Shown: positions 23,690 through 35,015 of the stretch, one piece after another
Position numbering within the stretch: the stretch's first letter is position 1
Layout: the number at the start of each line of letters is the position of its first letter
Assembly (NCBI GenBank): GCA_036924085.1
Contig: JAVGWX010000011.1
Coordinates: 34,098,386 to 34,162,385 of the forward strand
Reading direction: 5' to 3'
Length of the DNA stretch: 64,000 bases
From: Ariolimax columbianus
Lineage: Eukaryota; Mollusca; Gastropoda; Stylommatophora; Arionidae
The notes under the pieces: generated by a model
What the model was told of the DNA's origin: nothing
What the model saw: only the letters and a program-made list of their open reading frames with translations
Databases searched by the model: none
Made by a program: the position numbers and the translations under genes

Positions 23690-23757
23690 CTGGTCAAAAA
23701 ATAAAACTGGCCAAAAGATAAAACTGGTCAAGAGATAAAACTGGTCAAAAGATAAAA
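23690..23757. repeat. Short 17-18-bp repeat (aaaactggtcaaaagat), 4-5 copies
   Basis: Five adjacent near-copies of aactggtcaaaagataaa. Too short to say more. Confidence 0.85.
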
Positions 23758-23959
23758 CTAACTCAGCAGCATTCCCCAAGACCTGAGCAAGTTTGACTAA
23801 CTGCAGGCCCGTTAACCCTCGGGACCTGTTCAGCCACGGTTTGGGACTCCCGAGGTGAAAATAAAACATTTGAGTGGCTAAGGGAAGGCAGATATTCAGT
23901 TGTATTATGGTAAGTAGGTTTAGCTTGCTCATATACAGGACAATCTTTGCACCGTATGC

Positions 23960-24050
23960 GAGGAGCGGGTGGACGAATGGTTTCGATGCCTGCCTGCTGA
24001 CAAGAGTAACGGTTCGAACCCCCGATAAAGCATATATTGTTTTTCTGTTG
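23960..24050 (+). mobile_element. tRNA-like SINE head
   Basis: The segment gggtggacgaatggtttcga resembles an A-box region, and 35 bp later aacggttcgaacccccg is a strong B box. The flanks do not pair as an acceptor stem (gaggagc against cccgata), so this is a tRNA-derived SINE head or tRNA pseudogene and not a working tRNA. Confidence 0.55.
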
Positions 24051-24339
24051 AGGGTAAAATAAACAAACATAGCCAGCATATCACATTGATGAGAGCAGTG
24101 GCGAAGCGAACTGCAGTTCTCAGTCATTTAAAACGCCTCAACGGCTACACCAATTGAAATAAAGTCGTTGCAGGACATGCTGAATGCGCAGTGGTTTGTA
24201 TTACAACGGTCCTCACAGCATTTCCTATCGTCTACTATAAACTGGTGGTTCTTCCCACTGACTCAAAACTATGGCCCTCGGTTAGATTGTAAATGTAGTT
24301 GGAGACAAGTTGGTGAGCAATAGTATTGGATTGTTCGAC

Positions 24340-24420
24340 ACAAATGTAAGACATGTCCCGTGACACAAATGTAAGACATGTCACGTGACACAAATGTAAG
24401 ACATGTCACGTGATATGCCG
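24340..24420. repeat. 25-bp repeat (cacaaatgtaagacatgtca), 3 copies
   Basis: Three copies of cacaaatgtaagacatgtc(c/a)cgtga in a row. Confidence 0.85.
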
Positions 24421-24484
24421 CAAAAACAAAATGTAAAAATTGTCGTAAAGTATATCGGTTCCTAATTTTCTACCAACGCCATAG

Positions 24485-24795
24485 AATGTCCCCGTCACAA
24501 TATTACCTACATTATCGAATGTCCCCGTTACAATACCTACCTACACAATCAGATGTCCCTGTCACAGTACTACCTACCTTATCAGATATCCCTGTCACAG
24601 TACTACCTACACTATCGAATGTCACAGTACCTATCTACCCTAAAGAATGTTCCTGTCACAGTACCTACCTACCCTAAAGAATATCCCCGTCACAGTACTA
24701 TCTCCACTATCGAATGTCACAGTACCTACCTAGCCTAAAGAATGGTCCTGTCATAGTACTATCTCCACTATCGATATGTCTCCGTCACAGACTTT
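24485..24795. repeat. Degenerate array of about 30-bp units (cctgtcacagtactacctac)
   Basis: About ten irregular units alternate in form (gaatgtccccgtcacaatat; agatatccctgtcacagtac; aagaatgttcctgtcacagt) with unit lengths of about 26-33 bp. Confidence 0.85.
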
Positions 24796-24841
24796 CTCTC
24801 TGATAATAAGACCCAGTAACCAACATGAATATGTTGACCAC

Positions 24842-25287
24842 TAAACAACAACAAATCCAGCAGGAGATAAATACAGATAGTGGAGATAGACATAACGTAG
24901 AACTAAACAACAACAAATCCAGCAGGCGATAAATACAGATAGTGGAGATAGACATAACGTAGAACTAAACAACAACAAATCCAGCAGGAGATAAATACAG
25001 ATAGTGGAGATAGACATAACGTAGAACTAAACAACAACAAATCCAGAAGGAGATAAATACAGATAGTGGAGATAGACATAACGTAGAACTAAACAACAAC
25101 AAATCCAGCAGGAGATAAATACTGATAGTGGAGATAGACATAACGTAGAACTAAACAACAACAAATCCAGCAGGAGATAAATACAGATAGTGGAGATAGA
25201 CATAACGTAGAACTAAACAACAACAAATCCAGCAGGAGATAAATACAGATAGTGGAGATAGACATAACGTAGAACTAAACAACAGGA
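24842..25287. repeat. 62-bp tandem array, about 7 copies
   Basis: The unit includes actaaacaacaacaaatcca, gcaggagataaatacagata and gtggagatagacataacgta. Copies are almost identical (single changes such as gcaggcgat, cagaaggag), so expansion is recent. Confidence 0.95.
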
Positions 25288-26344
25288 TAATCCACTTAGA
25301 GTGGAATAGGAAAAACTGCATTAAAAAACGAACCGAACAGAAGATGAAAGTTCTAAAGAAGAAAAAGAAAAGTTGAGCCACTTTGAGCTTGTTCACATGT
25401 TTCCATCCTTCAAAGGTCAGACTAAGTAAGGCCCTAAAGATAGGACATTCTTAAGTAAATGTCAGAGAGCTTACTGGGCACGCTGACACTGCGCGTGGTT
25501 TGAAGAGAGCATGTTTAACCTATGCATCGGAACTCCGGAAAACAGCAACAACTTATTCTCTGTTGGTACTTGTCTTGTCTTATCAACTTGAGGCTTCATC
25601 GGGAGCCCTAGTTTTCTGTCCAGAGCCAAAATGGTCGCTGAAGTAGTCGTTATTCTATGACGATTTAGAATATTCCCAACATTTCCAGTCCAACTAGTTC
25701 TCGGTCTGCCTCGTTTGCGAAAACCCGAACATCGTGCGTTTTATTGGCACACAGGGGTAGTTGGTCAGGTCGCATTCTAATTGCCAACTTTTAAAAACAA
25801 TTGTTGATTGGTTTACAAATAATGGTACATTATTTATTATTTTGACAAGCAGACTAACTTTACTGATATGCAATATAAGCCCAATTTTCTATGAAGATAA
25901 CGTCTAGGCACCTGTCAATAGATTGATATGATAGCATTCCGTTTTCTGGTTATCTTAGTGACATTAATAGCTGTTATTTTGTAAATCCTAATAGTGTAAT
26001 TGATTTTTTTGTGCGCCTTGGATAGAAACCATTTCCGACATTGCTAGTAAATCAGGAGTCTCAAACTCAAACCAGCCCGTATGCCAGAGGTTGGAGAATT
26101 TGTTTAGGATCTAGGTGTCAGACAGTAATAAATAATAAAGGAGCAATGCTTATTTCTGGATGAAAAATTACTCGAAGTGCTGTGCAACACGTCAGAGGAT
26201 ATGGGCGAGTTGTTCTTGAAAACATTAATTCTAATTTTACATATTAAAGTTTGTTTTCCATTTTGTGTTGTTGATGTTCGCCTTATTTCTCTATTCTACA
26301 AGGCGGTGTGCTTTGCACTAAGTTTTTATTTTGCTTCTGACGGC
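25288..26344. other. AT-rich DNA with a possible LINE tail
   Basis: On the minus strand around 25735-25560 I read KRGRPRTSWTGNVGNILNRH, resembling the GRPRTrW.dNi end of several LINE ORFs. Only this segment is recognisable. The rest is A/T-rich with no supported gene. Confidence 0.45.
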
Positions 26345-26517
26345 CCAGTACATCCGACTTCGGCCTGAATTTTATGTAAGCGTCTACTTCCTCCTGCATT
26401 TTCTAAGGGTTTGCTTCCCCGGGGTATCGGCCGGTGCTGTTCTTGGGGAGCAAACCCAGCACCTTCGGATTGTGAGCCGTGTCACTTAACCACTAGCCCA
26501 CGCCGTCCCCTCTTTTT
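26345..26517 (-). mobile_element. SINE-A, reverse copy
   Basis: Reverse complement of SINE-A. It contains cttcctcctgcattttctaa and gtttgcttccccggggtatc, then cactagcccacgccgtcccc at the head. The B-box area reads gcaaacccagcaccttc, with an altered box, so it is probably inactive. Confidence 0.8.
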
Positions 26518-26674
26518 TTAAAGTCAAACTTGCCTTTTCCGCTATTACTTATTTATGCTGTACATTAGCTACCGCGTAACATAATCCCGACAGTCTGACT
26601 TCCCAGAAGGAGAGGACATTACACGGGAAAGTATGATATTCTGTGTCCCTTAAAACTTCAGGAGGAGGAAGGAG

Positions 26675-26755
26675 AGGTAAGTAGGTAGGTGGGTGGGTTT
26701 TGTGGGTGGGTAGGTGGGTGGGTTTTGTGTGTGTGTGTGTGTGTGTGGATAGCGT
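26675..26755. repeat. GGTGGGTTTTG / GT microsatellite
   Basis: Two copies of taggtgggtgggttttgtg followed by (GT) repeats. Confidence 0.85.
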
Positions 26756-27019
26756 GGTTTAGGTAAGATATGTGTTGGGGAAAATTGTGCGAGTAAAAGC
26801 GAAAATGGTCCTGAAATGTTAGTCTCCACAGCATCATTTTTAGGCGCCATGGCCAACGGGATTTATCGCTCTTTGCCGTAGGAAACATGAGGATAAGTTG
26901 ACGGTTCGCGAGTCAACAACGATAAAGGGGGTACTTTTCTTTCTCTTCTTTCCTGTCACACAGGAGACCATTGGCCCACCACATTCTAGTGTGTATTGTG
27001 AATCATCTAGTGTTGTTCT

Positions 27020-27880
27020 AAAAGGCATGTTGTTGCTTGGCAAATGACTACTTTTATTATATGTATGAGAGACATGCATTTAAGGCAATGAAAACACTGA
27101 CAAGGGAGTTCCGTCCGGTTCAACATGTCATAAATGACAACGAGGATAACACATTAACAGAAACCAAAGACATACTGAACAGATGGAGAGAGTACTGCAG
27201 AACCATGTATGGAGATAGCATACAGCGCTCAGCATAAAGCGCTCAGTTACAATCCTACCAAGGGAAGAGAAAGAACCTGAACCAACATTGGAAGAAGTAC
27301 GCTCTGCAATTAAAAGTCTGAAAAATGGAAAATCCCCAGGATGCGATGATATCCCAGCAGAGCTAATACAAGCAAGAGGAGAGGCATGTGCTCGAGTCTA
27401 TCACAAGCTGTGTAAACAGATATGGCACAGTGCAGAGTGGCCAGAAGCATGGAAGAAATATATATTCCCCTCCCCCCCAAAAAGGCAACCTGAAGCTGTG
27501 CACGAACTACGGAACTATCACGCTGATCAGCCACGCTAGCAAGATACTCTTGCGAATCCTATTAAAAAGGATAGAGAAAAGGTTTGAATCTGAAATCCAC
27601 GTAATCCAGACGGGTTTCAGGAAAGACAGAGGGACCAGGGACCACATATTCAATTTGAAGAAAATCTACGAAAAATGTAGAGAGTTTAATGTAGACATGT
27701 ACACATGTTTCATTGATTACACCAAGGCCTTTGATACGGTAAAACATCAAAATCTGCGGAGAATCATGAAGGAAATGGGGTTTCCTTTGCATATAGTCCA
27801 TCTCATTGAAACATTATACCAAGATCAACAAGCCGCTGTCCGAGTATCTGGGCAAATATCAGGGCTACTATCATTAGTTA
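27020..27880 (+). pseudogene. LINE reverse transcriptase fragment, interrupted by mariner
   Basis: The reading starts ERHAFKAMKTLTREFRPVQH, then LNRWREYCRTMYGD, a stop near 27235, EVRSAIKSLKNGKSPGCDDI, a frameshift at the C-run near 27470-27480, LKLCTNYGTITLISHASKIL, QTGFRKDRGTRDHIFNLKKI and CFIDYTKAFDTVKHQNL. These are the reverse transcriptase fingers and motif A, where the FIDYtKAFDtV Asp residues are kept. The order is that of APE-type non-LTR retrotransposons. The frame stops being LINE-like after AAVRVSGQISGL near 27870, where a mariner remnant follows. Motif C (F/YADD) is not present; the C-terminal tail of a LINE resumes at about 28565. Confidence 0.88.
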
Positions 27881-27884
27881 AGGG

Positions 27885-28470
27885 CACTTGTGTCCTATTA
27901 CTGCTAGGTGGCCTTCTTGCCATGAGCCAGTCACATGACATATAAAGTAAGTGCTTGCATGGAACGGCGTTTTGTGGTAAAGTTTCTTGAGAAAGAAGGC
28001 GTGAAGCCTGCGGACATTTACAGAAAACTGCAACCACCATACGGTGAACAATATTACTAGTGAACATTTGCATTTTCGGAAGGTTACTGCACGTTGGGTA
28101 CTAAGACGGCTTCCTGCTTTTGACCGACAGAGAAGAGTTCAAGCCTGCTCAATCTCATACGGCTCACCGGACTTTGTGATATGTGCAGAAACTCGGCTCG
28201 GAGGTATTGCCACATCCACCTTACAATCAGACCTCACTCCAAGCGATTTCCACCTGTTTGGACCCATAAAAGAATTTCTAGGATGTCAGCATTTCAGCAC
28301 CGATGACGAAGTGAAACTGGATTTGTTCAGGTATACTGACAAATCTTTCTACGCTGAAGCTTTTCGAGCATTACTTACACGCTGGGATAAGTGCATAAAC
28401 GTTGAAGGTGATTATACCGAAATATAAATGGCATTGTGACTACTTAAAAATTCTTTTTATTTTAATTTTT
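27885..28470 (+). pseudogene. Mariner transposase remnant, internally deleted
   Basis: Near 27960 it reads MERRFVVKFLEKEGVKPADI and then YRKLQPPYGEQYY, the N-terminal HTH part of mariner transposases of the SETMAR-like group. Near 28230-28425 it reads SDLTPSDFHLFGPIKEFLGC and later LLTRWDKCINVEGDYTEI, the C-terminal end containing the last catalytic Asp region (LtPsDfHLFgp). Between them the frame is lost and most of the catalytic domain is missing. The exact terminal repeats are unclear. It sits inside the LINE (27020-29000), so it inserted after the LINE did. Confidence 0.78.
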
Positions 28471-28564
28471 TTTTAAAGTCCCGGCTTGACTTGAACGCCC
28501 CACGTATGTTTGACAGTGCAGACATCTTAGATACTAAAAATGAGGATTATTAATTGCTATGTGC

Positions 28565-29000
28565 ATTGATTGTTATTGTATGAAGTAGAAACCAGGACCT
28601 TGACAAAGATAATGGAGAAGAACATTGAGGCCTTCGAAATGTGGGTATTCAGAAAACTTGGATGAGTTTCTTAAAAAGGTCGAAAAACCAATAATGAGGT
28701 TCTGGAACAACTCCAGGTGGACAAGACACTTCTGAAGGAAAAAAAAGGAAGAAAAATAAAACATTTTGGTCATGTCAAGCGCCATGACAGTCCGCTAAAG
28801 GTTATTTTGGAGAGCAGAGTAGAGGGCAAGAGAGCCAAAAGATGACCTAGGTACAGATGAACAGACAACATCAATATGTGGTCGGGACACAGTTTGACTG
28901 CGTGTACAAACCTGACACAGGCCAGAGACAGCTGGAGATCCATTACCGTCAAAATCCGTTTCGGAGACGGCACGCGATGATGATGATGATGTATGTGTTT
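28565..29000 (+). pseudogene. LINE C-terminal tail, continuation of 27020-27880, with (GAT)n end
   Basis: Reading across stops: YEVETRTLTKIMEKNIEAFE, MWVFRKLG, NNEVLEQLQVDKTLLK, IKHFGHVKRHDSPLKVILES, RVEGKRAKR and RDSWRSITVKIRFGDGTR. This is the order seen downstream of the reverse transcriptase in the same LINE type. It ends in a GATGATGATGAT run at about 28976-28991, a typical microsatellite 3' end. The segment carrying motif C was probably lost when the mariner inserted or by later deletion. Confidence 0.82.
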
Positions 29001-29394
29001 GTGCATGTATATATATATATATTTAAAATCCAAGTGATACCCGGGTTGAAAACAAAAGTACTTCTGTAACATTCCAAGCAAGTCGCAAAAAAGATAAATA
29101 AATACGGTTGTGCGTGGGGCTAGCCACCTTATCATCTATCAAAATCTTTGCTGCCCCCGTACTTCGATTTCCGTGCAAAACAACCAGATGTAGTGGTGAC
29201 CTTCTCTCTTGAAGACGAAAAAACATAAGCACGCACGCACACACACATAAATACACCATAACGTCTAATCACATACACAGTGTCATGTGCCATGAACAAA
29301 CTACATGGGAGAAATTACCTGTTAGAAGGAGAGTCCAATAAACAATCCGATATGCAAATGTTGCGAGTTTATTATTTGCGCTAATCTAATTGCT

Positions 29395-31705
29395 GCAGGG
29401 CCAGTGACAACAGCACAGATCTTTGTACAGGTCACAACAGGTTGTTCAGCTTCAGGGCAGTGCTACCCCGCCAGCACAGATCTTTGTACAGGTCACAACA
29501 GGTTGTTCAGCTTCAGGGCAGTGCTACCCCGCCAGCACAGATCTTTGTACAGGTCACAACAGGTTGTTCAGCTTCAGGGCAGTGCTACCCCTCCAGCACA
29601 GATCTTTGTACAGGTCACAACAGGTTGTTCAGCTTCAGGGCAGTGCTACCCCTCCAGCACATATCTTTGTACAGGTCACAACAGGTTGTTCAGCTTCAGG
29701 GCAGTGCTACCCCGCCAGCACAGATCTTTGTACAGGTCACAACAGGTTGTTCAGCTTCAGGGCGGTGCTACCCCGCCAGCACAGATCTTTGTACAGGTCA
29801 CAACAGGTTGTTCAGCTTCAGGGCAGTGCTACCCCGCCAGCACAGATCTTTGTATAGGTCACAACAGGTTGTTCAGCTTCAGGGCAGTGCTACCCCTCCA
29901 GGACAGATCTTTGTATAGGTCACAACAGGTTGTTCAGCTTCAGGGCAGTGCTACCCCGCCAGCACAGATCTTTGTACAGGTCACAACAGGTTGTTCAGCT
30001 TCAGGGCGGTGCTACCCCGCCAGCACAGATCTTTGTACAGGTCACAACAGGTTGTTCAGCTTCAGGGCAGTGCTACCCCGCCAGCACAGATCTTTGTATA
30101 GGTCACAACAGGTTGTTCAGCTTCAGGGCAGTGCTACCCCTCCAGGACAGATCTTTGTATAGGTCACAACAGGTTGTTCAGCTTCAGGGCAGTGCTACCC
30201 CGCCAGTACAGATCTTTGTATAGGTCACAACAGGTTGTTCAGCTCAGGGCAGTGCTACCCCTCCAGCACAGATCTTTGTACAGGTCACAACAGGTTGTTC
30301 AGCTTCAGGGCAGTGCTACCCCGCCAGCACAGATCTTTGTACAGGTCACAACAGGTTGTTCAGCTTCAGGGCGGTGCTACCCCGCCAGCACAGATCTTTG
30401 TACAGGTCACAACAGGTTGTTCAGCTTCAGGGCAGTGCTACCCCGCCAGCACAGATCTTTGTATAGGTCACAACAGGTTGTTCAGCTTCAGGGCAGTGCT
30501 ACCCCTCCAGGACAGATCTTTGTATAGGTCACAACAGGTTGTTCAGCTTCAGGGCAGTGCTACCCCGCCAGCACAGATCTTTGTACAGGTCACAACAGGC
30601 TGTTCAGCTTCAGGGCGGTGCTACCCCGCCAGCACAGATCTTTGTACAGGTCACAACAGGTTGTTCAGCTTCAGGGCAGTGCTACCCCGCCAGCACAGAT
30701 CTTTGTATAGGTCACAACAGGTTGTTCAGCTTCAGGGCAGTGCTACCCCTCCAGGACAGATCTTTGTATAGGTCACAACAGGTTGTTCAGCTTCAGGGCA
30801 GTGCTACCCCGCCAGTACAGATCTTTGTATAGGTCACAACAGGTTGTTCAGCTTCAGGGCAGTGCTACCCCTCCAGCACAGATCTTTGTACAGGTCACAA
30901 CAGGTTGTTCAGCTTCAGGGCAGTGCTACCCCTCCAGGACAGATCTTTGTACAGGTCACAACAGGTTGTTCAGCTTCAGGGCAGTGTTACCCCTCCAGCA
31001 CACATCACAACAGGTTGTTCAGCTTCAGGGCAATGTTACCCCTCCAGCACAGATCACAACAGGTTGTTCAGCTTCAGGGCAGTGCTCTCCCTCCACCACA
31101 CATCACAACAGGTTGTTCAGCTTCAGGGCAATGTTACCCCTCCAGCACATATCTTTGTACAGGTCACAACAGGTTGTTCAGCTTCAGGGCAGTGGTCCCC
31201 CCCCCCCCAGCACATATCTTTGTACTGGTTGTTCAGCTTCAGGGCAGTGCCCCTTCCAGCACAGATCTTTGTACATATCTTTGTACATGTTGTTCAGCTT
31301 CAGGGCAGTGCCCCCTCCAGCACAGATCTTTGTACAGGTTGTTCAGCTTCAGGGCAATGCCCCCTCCAGCATAGATCTTTGTACAGGTTGTTCAGCTTCA
31401 GGGCAGTGCCCCCTCCAGCACATATCTTTGTACAGGTTGTTCAGCTTCAGGGCAGTGCCCCCTCCAGCACAGATCTTTGTACAGGTTGTTCAGCTTCAGG
31501 GCAGTGCCCGCTCCAGCACAGATCTTTGTACAGATCTTTGTACAGGTTGTTCAGCTTCAGGCAGTGCCCCCTCCAGCACACATCTTTGTACAGATCTTTG
31601 TACAGGTTGTTCAGCTTCAGGGCAGTGCTACCCCTCCAGTACAGATCTTTGTACAGGTCACAACAGGTTGTTCAGCTTCAGGGCAGTGCCCCCTCCAGCA
31701 TCGAT
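29395..31705. repeat. 61-bp tandem array grading into shorter units, about 40 copies
   Basis: The unit includes cagcacagatctttgtacag, gtcacaacaggttgttcagc and ttcagggcagtgctaccccg (61 bp). A marker variant, ggacagatctttgtatagg, is at 29901, 30145, 30510 and 30754. The 609-bp spacing between pairs is ten monomers minus one base (a 1-nt deletion in gttcagctcagg at about 30241), showing block duplication. After about 31000 monomers drop the gtcacaacagg part and become about 45-50 bp. Long frames in all three phases arise because 61 is not a multiple of three and the unit lacks stops. Confidence 0.95.
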
Positions 31706-31759
31706 TAGGAGGAGAATTTGTGGCGGAGGCCAGTGTTTCAACTCATCGGAAGATTGGAT

Positions 31760-32535
31760 GCGTGGGGAAAGGTGAATTAGTAGGGATGGATGGAGGAAGA
31801 TGGATGAGGGAGGAATTGATGGGTGAACGGGATGAATGGAAATAATGGATGAGTGGGGAAGGATGGATGGGTGGAGGAGAATGGATGGATGAATGGGGTA
31901 GGATGGATGGGGGATGATGGATGCGTGGAGGAGGATGTATGGGAGATGATGGATGTGTGGAGAAGGATTGATGAGAGATGATGGATGCGTGGAGGAAGAT
32001 GTATGGGAGAGGAGGATGGATGGGTGAGGATGGATTGGTGGAGGAGGATGGATGGGTGGAGGAGGATGAATGGGAGAGGAGGATGGATGGGTGAGGATGG
32101 ATTGGTGGAGGAGGATGGATGGGTGGAGGAGGATGAATGGGAGAGGAGGATGGATGGGTGAGGATGGATTGGTGGAGGAGGATGGATGGGTGGAGGAGGA
32201 TGAATGGGAGAGGAGGATGGATGGGTGAGGATGGATTGGTGGAGGAGGATGGATGGGTGGAGGAGGATGAATGGGAGAGGAGGATGGATGGGTGAGGATG
32301 GATTGGTGGAGGAGGATGGATTGGTGGATGAGGATGGATTGGTGGGTGAGGATAGATTGGTGGGTGAGGATGGATTGGTGGGTGAGGATGGATTGGTGGG
32401 TGAGGATGGATGGGTGGAGGAGGATGGATTGGTGGAGGAGGATGGATGGGTGAGGATGGATGGGTGGAGGAGGATGGATTGGTGGGTGAGGATGGATGGG
32501 TGGAGTAGGATGGATGTGAAAGGATAGATGAATGG
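31760..32535. repeat. GGATGGATGGGTGGAGGA-type array
   Basis: A purine/GT-rich array of ggatggatgggtggaggag and ggattggtgggtgaggat units. A block of about 57 bp (gagaggaggatggatgggtg and its continuation) repeats four times at about 32010-32290, then simpler 18-bp units follow. Frames on both strands (minus: Pro/His/Ser-rich, about 300 codons) are simple-sequence translations. Confidence 0.93.
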
Positions 32536-32554
32536 GGAAGGATGAATGGGTTTC

Positions 32555-32715
32555 CAGTTGTAGTGTTCTCTAACATAGAAAAAATGGTGGAAGTAACCGT
32601 TGGTCCCAGCCTTGGTAGAACCACTATGGTTCATGAACCGCTGGTCTCTAGGACATGGTTTTCTCAACCGATGGTCTTTGTGTGTTTCACGAGAAATCAA
32701 ATAACTGTTTTGTTA
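32555..32715. repeat. Unexpanded paralogue of the 30-bp array locus
   Basis: At 32640-32700 one and a half units of the 36.3-42.5 kb repeat occur as single-copy sequence: ctggtctctaggacatggtt, then ttctcaaccgatggtctttg and tgtgtttcacgagaaatca. The right end of the big array has the same exit (gatggtttttgtgtgtttca, cgaaaaatga at 42540-42570). This locus is therefore an unexpanded homologue of the array's founder. Confidence 0.85.
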
Positions 32716-32729
32716 AAGTAGCCAGCAGC

Positions 32730-33198
32730 CGTGGACAAAGACCTCAACTGATGGCATATATATACAGACGATCAAGTTATCATAGCAACGTCAGAAATAC
32801 AAATGCAACAACATATTGACAAACTAAATACATGTGAAAACAGCATGAAAATCAACGTTGAAAAAAAAACCTGAGGTTATGAAAATATCTAGACAAACAT
32901 TGCAAACCAATATCTTTCCTTGAAAGCGGTGAATCAAACTGGTGACAGATTTCATTTACTTAGAGAGTATTGTATCAGCAGATCGAAGAATCATAACACA
33001 AATCCAACAAAGATGGAATACGGCAAATCAGATTAAAACCATTACTTAATTGTACGATTGTGACAATAACTACCAAAAGAGCTTTATACAACACGATTCT
33101 CGCCCCGACACTTTGCTACCAATGTTAACATTGGACACTAACATCGATTGAATAGCAACAAATTGTAATGACAGAAATGGCATGCTTGAGAAAGGTAG
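32730..33198 (+). pseudogene. LINE fragment with YTDD motif, 5' part
   Basis: The reading IYTDDQVIIATSEIQMQQHI, then DKLNTCENSMKINVEK, is reverse transcriptase motif C (Y/FADD, here YTDD) followed by the usual helix. Stops and frameshifts follow. The homology continues beyond a SINE-A insertion at 33353-33610. The endonuclease and fingers are absent. Confidence 0.75.
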
Positions 33199-33199
33199 A

Positions 33200-33352
33200 C
33201 AGCATGGACTAGTTGTTAAGTGACACGGTTCATAACCCGAAGGTGAAGGTTCGCTCCCCAAATGTAAGACGGTCGTTACCCCGGGGAAGCAAACCCTAAC
33301 ATAAAATGCATGCCAAAGTCGGATGCATTTGGTCGACAGGCGCAAAATAGAA
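33200..33352 (+). mobile_element. SINE-A inserted in LINE
   Basis: It has an A-box-like agcatggactagttgttaag, a B-box region gaaggttcgctccccaaat, and the SINE-A body (ttaccccggggaagcaaacc, ccaaagtcggatgcatttgg, cgacaggcgcaaaatagaaa). LINE coding homology lies on both sides, so the SINE is younger than the LINE. Confidence 0.8.
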
Positions 33353-33615
33353 ACATAGTGCTAAAAATATTGGGTGCAACAAGGAGAAACAGAATCAGAA
33401 ACGATGAAATCAGGATACTGGTGAGAACACCAGTATTAGACTACATCAAAAGACAGTAACTGAAATGGTTTGACCCAGTAACAATGCTACCACCACACAG
33501 CACTTCCGGACAAGCAATCTTATTTAGAATCAACGGTTTCAAGGCCAAAGATCGATATACCTGAGGCGGTGAATGTCACTGTGCATGAGGCTCGTTCAAA
33601 AGATCTCTTCATAAC
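33353..33615 (+). pseudogene. LINE C-terminal part after SINE insertion
   Basis: The reading ILGATRRNRIRNDEIRILV, TPVLDYIKRQ, LKWFDPVTMLP, FRINGFKAKDRYT matches the reverse copy at 18835-19078. It ends near agatctcttcataacc. Confidence 0.72.
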
Positions 33616-33666
33616 CTGACGACGAAAGACAGTTCAAGAATAAGTGAAAATAACATTGTCTGTTTA

Positions 33667-34874
33667 TACGAGGCGTGTTTAAATGAAACCGGACATAACC
33701 GCAGCAAGTGAACATACGTATGATGCGCATGATGGTGTAAACAGCACATACCAACCGTCAAATTTGCAAAATGTCATTATCCTCCGACTCAGTTTCCTCA
33801 GTAGACCATTGAAAACATGGGGGGTGTGATACAGAATCCGTCCAGAGTTGATCAGCGAGTGGTGATTCGGTTTTTAACACCTGAAGGATGTCGACCAGTT
33901 GACATTCATCGCAGAATGCAGGCAGTGTATGGTGACAAAAGTGTGTCGAAGACTGGACAACGATGATTAAAGAAGGAGGTGAGTTAATGAAAGAAATCAG
34001 GTCAGACACACATTGTTGCGTCAGAAGATGCCATCGCCAAAATTGATGCAGCAATTCGGATGGACCGTCGCCGGAGCTTACGTTCGCTAGCAGAGAAATT
34101 CGCTGCGACACTAGGGACAGATCAAATGGTGGTTAGCAAGAAACTGAAGTATCAAAAGGTGTGTTCAATATGGGTACCTCGGTGGCTGACCGACCATCAT
34201 AGGGAAAAACGCATGGGAGGGAGTTTGAACCACTTGCTGTTATAAGAAGACGAGGGTGATTCGTAGTGGCAGGTGACGAATCGTGGTGCCACCACTTTGA
34301 GCCGCGCATCATGCAATGGAAACATCCCGGATCACCGAAACCAAAAACAATAAATGCACACATTCTCGCTGGTGCTGTATACAGCAATCAAGAATAAACG
34401 GGTCAGCAGTTTTCTCATGGTGTGATTCTGTTGCACGACAATGCGTGTCCACATGTCGCGAATATTGACCAGAAAGCGTTAGCACAGAAAAGGTGGAAAG
34501 TACTGCCACACCCATTCTATAGCCCCGATATGTCCCCCTGTGAGCCCCGATATGTCCCCTTGTGACTTCCATCTGTTCGGACCCTTAAACATTTTTTATG
34601 AAGAGATAAAGATTCGACTCCGATACTGACGTCATGACCTCTGCGACCAAGTGGTTGAAAGAGCAACCAAAGTCATTCTTTTTCGGACGGCACCCGCCGT
34701 CTACCCAATCAGTGGGATACGTGTCTGTATGCCTATGCGAACTTTTCTAACTAACCCTGTGGCATGTTTGCTCCACAACAAATGTTATATTTAATTCTGT
34801 CACACCTGATGATGTAACTTTCATATGTTTGTAATAAAGCCACTTGGTCCGGTTTCATGTGCACAAACGTCGTG
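33667..34874 (+). mobile_element. Degenerate mariner transposon (about 1.2 kb)
   Basis: Imperfect terminal inverted repeats: left acgaggcgtgtttaaatgaa then accgga; right tccggtttcatgtgcacaaa then cgtcgtg. A transposase pseudogene lies between: ENMGGVIQNPSRVDQRVVIR, FLTPEGCRPVDIHRRM, YGDKSVSKT (HTH part); DRRRSLRSLAEKFAATLGT, VSKKLKYQKVCSIWVPRWLT; a decayed catalytic stretch; and near 34530 SPDMSPCDFHLFGPLN, which includes the Asp of the second catalytic block. At least four stops and several frameshifts make it inactive. Length is close to that of intact mariners (about 1.3 kb). Confidence 0.88.
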
Positions 34875-35015
34875 TGTGTGTGTGTTTATATATATATATA
34901 AAATCTGATATATGTTGTATGTGTGTAAGTGTATGGTATGTGTGTAAGTGTATGGTATGTGTGTAAGTGTATGGTATGTGTGTAAGTGTATGGTATGTGT
35001 GTAAGTGTATGTTTG
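34875..35015. repeat. GT/TA microsatellite and 17-bp array (tgtgtaagtgtatggta)
   Basis: (GT)n and (TA)n runs are followed by about five copies of tgtgtaagtgtatggtatg, directly beyond the mariner's right end. Confidence 0.9.

Noticed and set aside
23960..24050. Functional tRNA gene
   Set aside because: The B box is good, but the acceptor stem does not pair and the anticodon arm is not convincing. A SINE head is likelier.
23594..24127. 177-codon minus-strand frame
   Set aside because: It runs through a short tandem repeat and the tRNA-like element. No motif is seen.
29404..31775. Several long plus-strand frames of FSFRAVLPRQHRSLYRSQQ type
   Set aside because: The same 61-bp unit is read in three phases; no gene is needed to explain it.
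31743..32700. Proline/serine/histidine-rich frames of about 300 codons, minus strand
   Set aside because: Simple-sequence translation of the GGAT-rich array; two overlapping phases are equally open.
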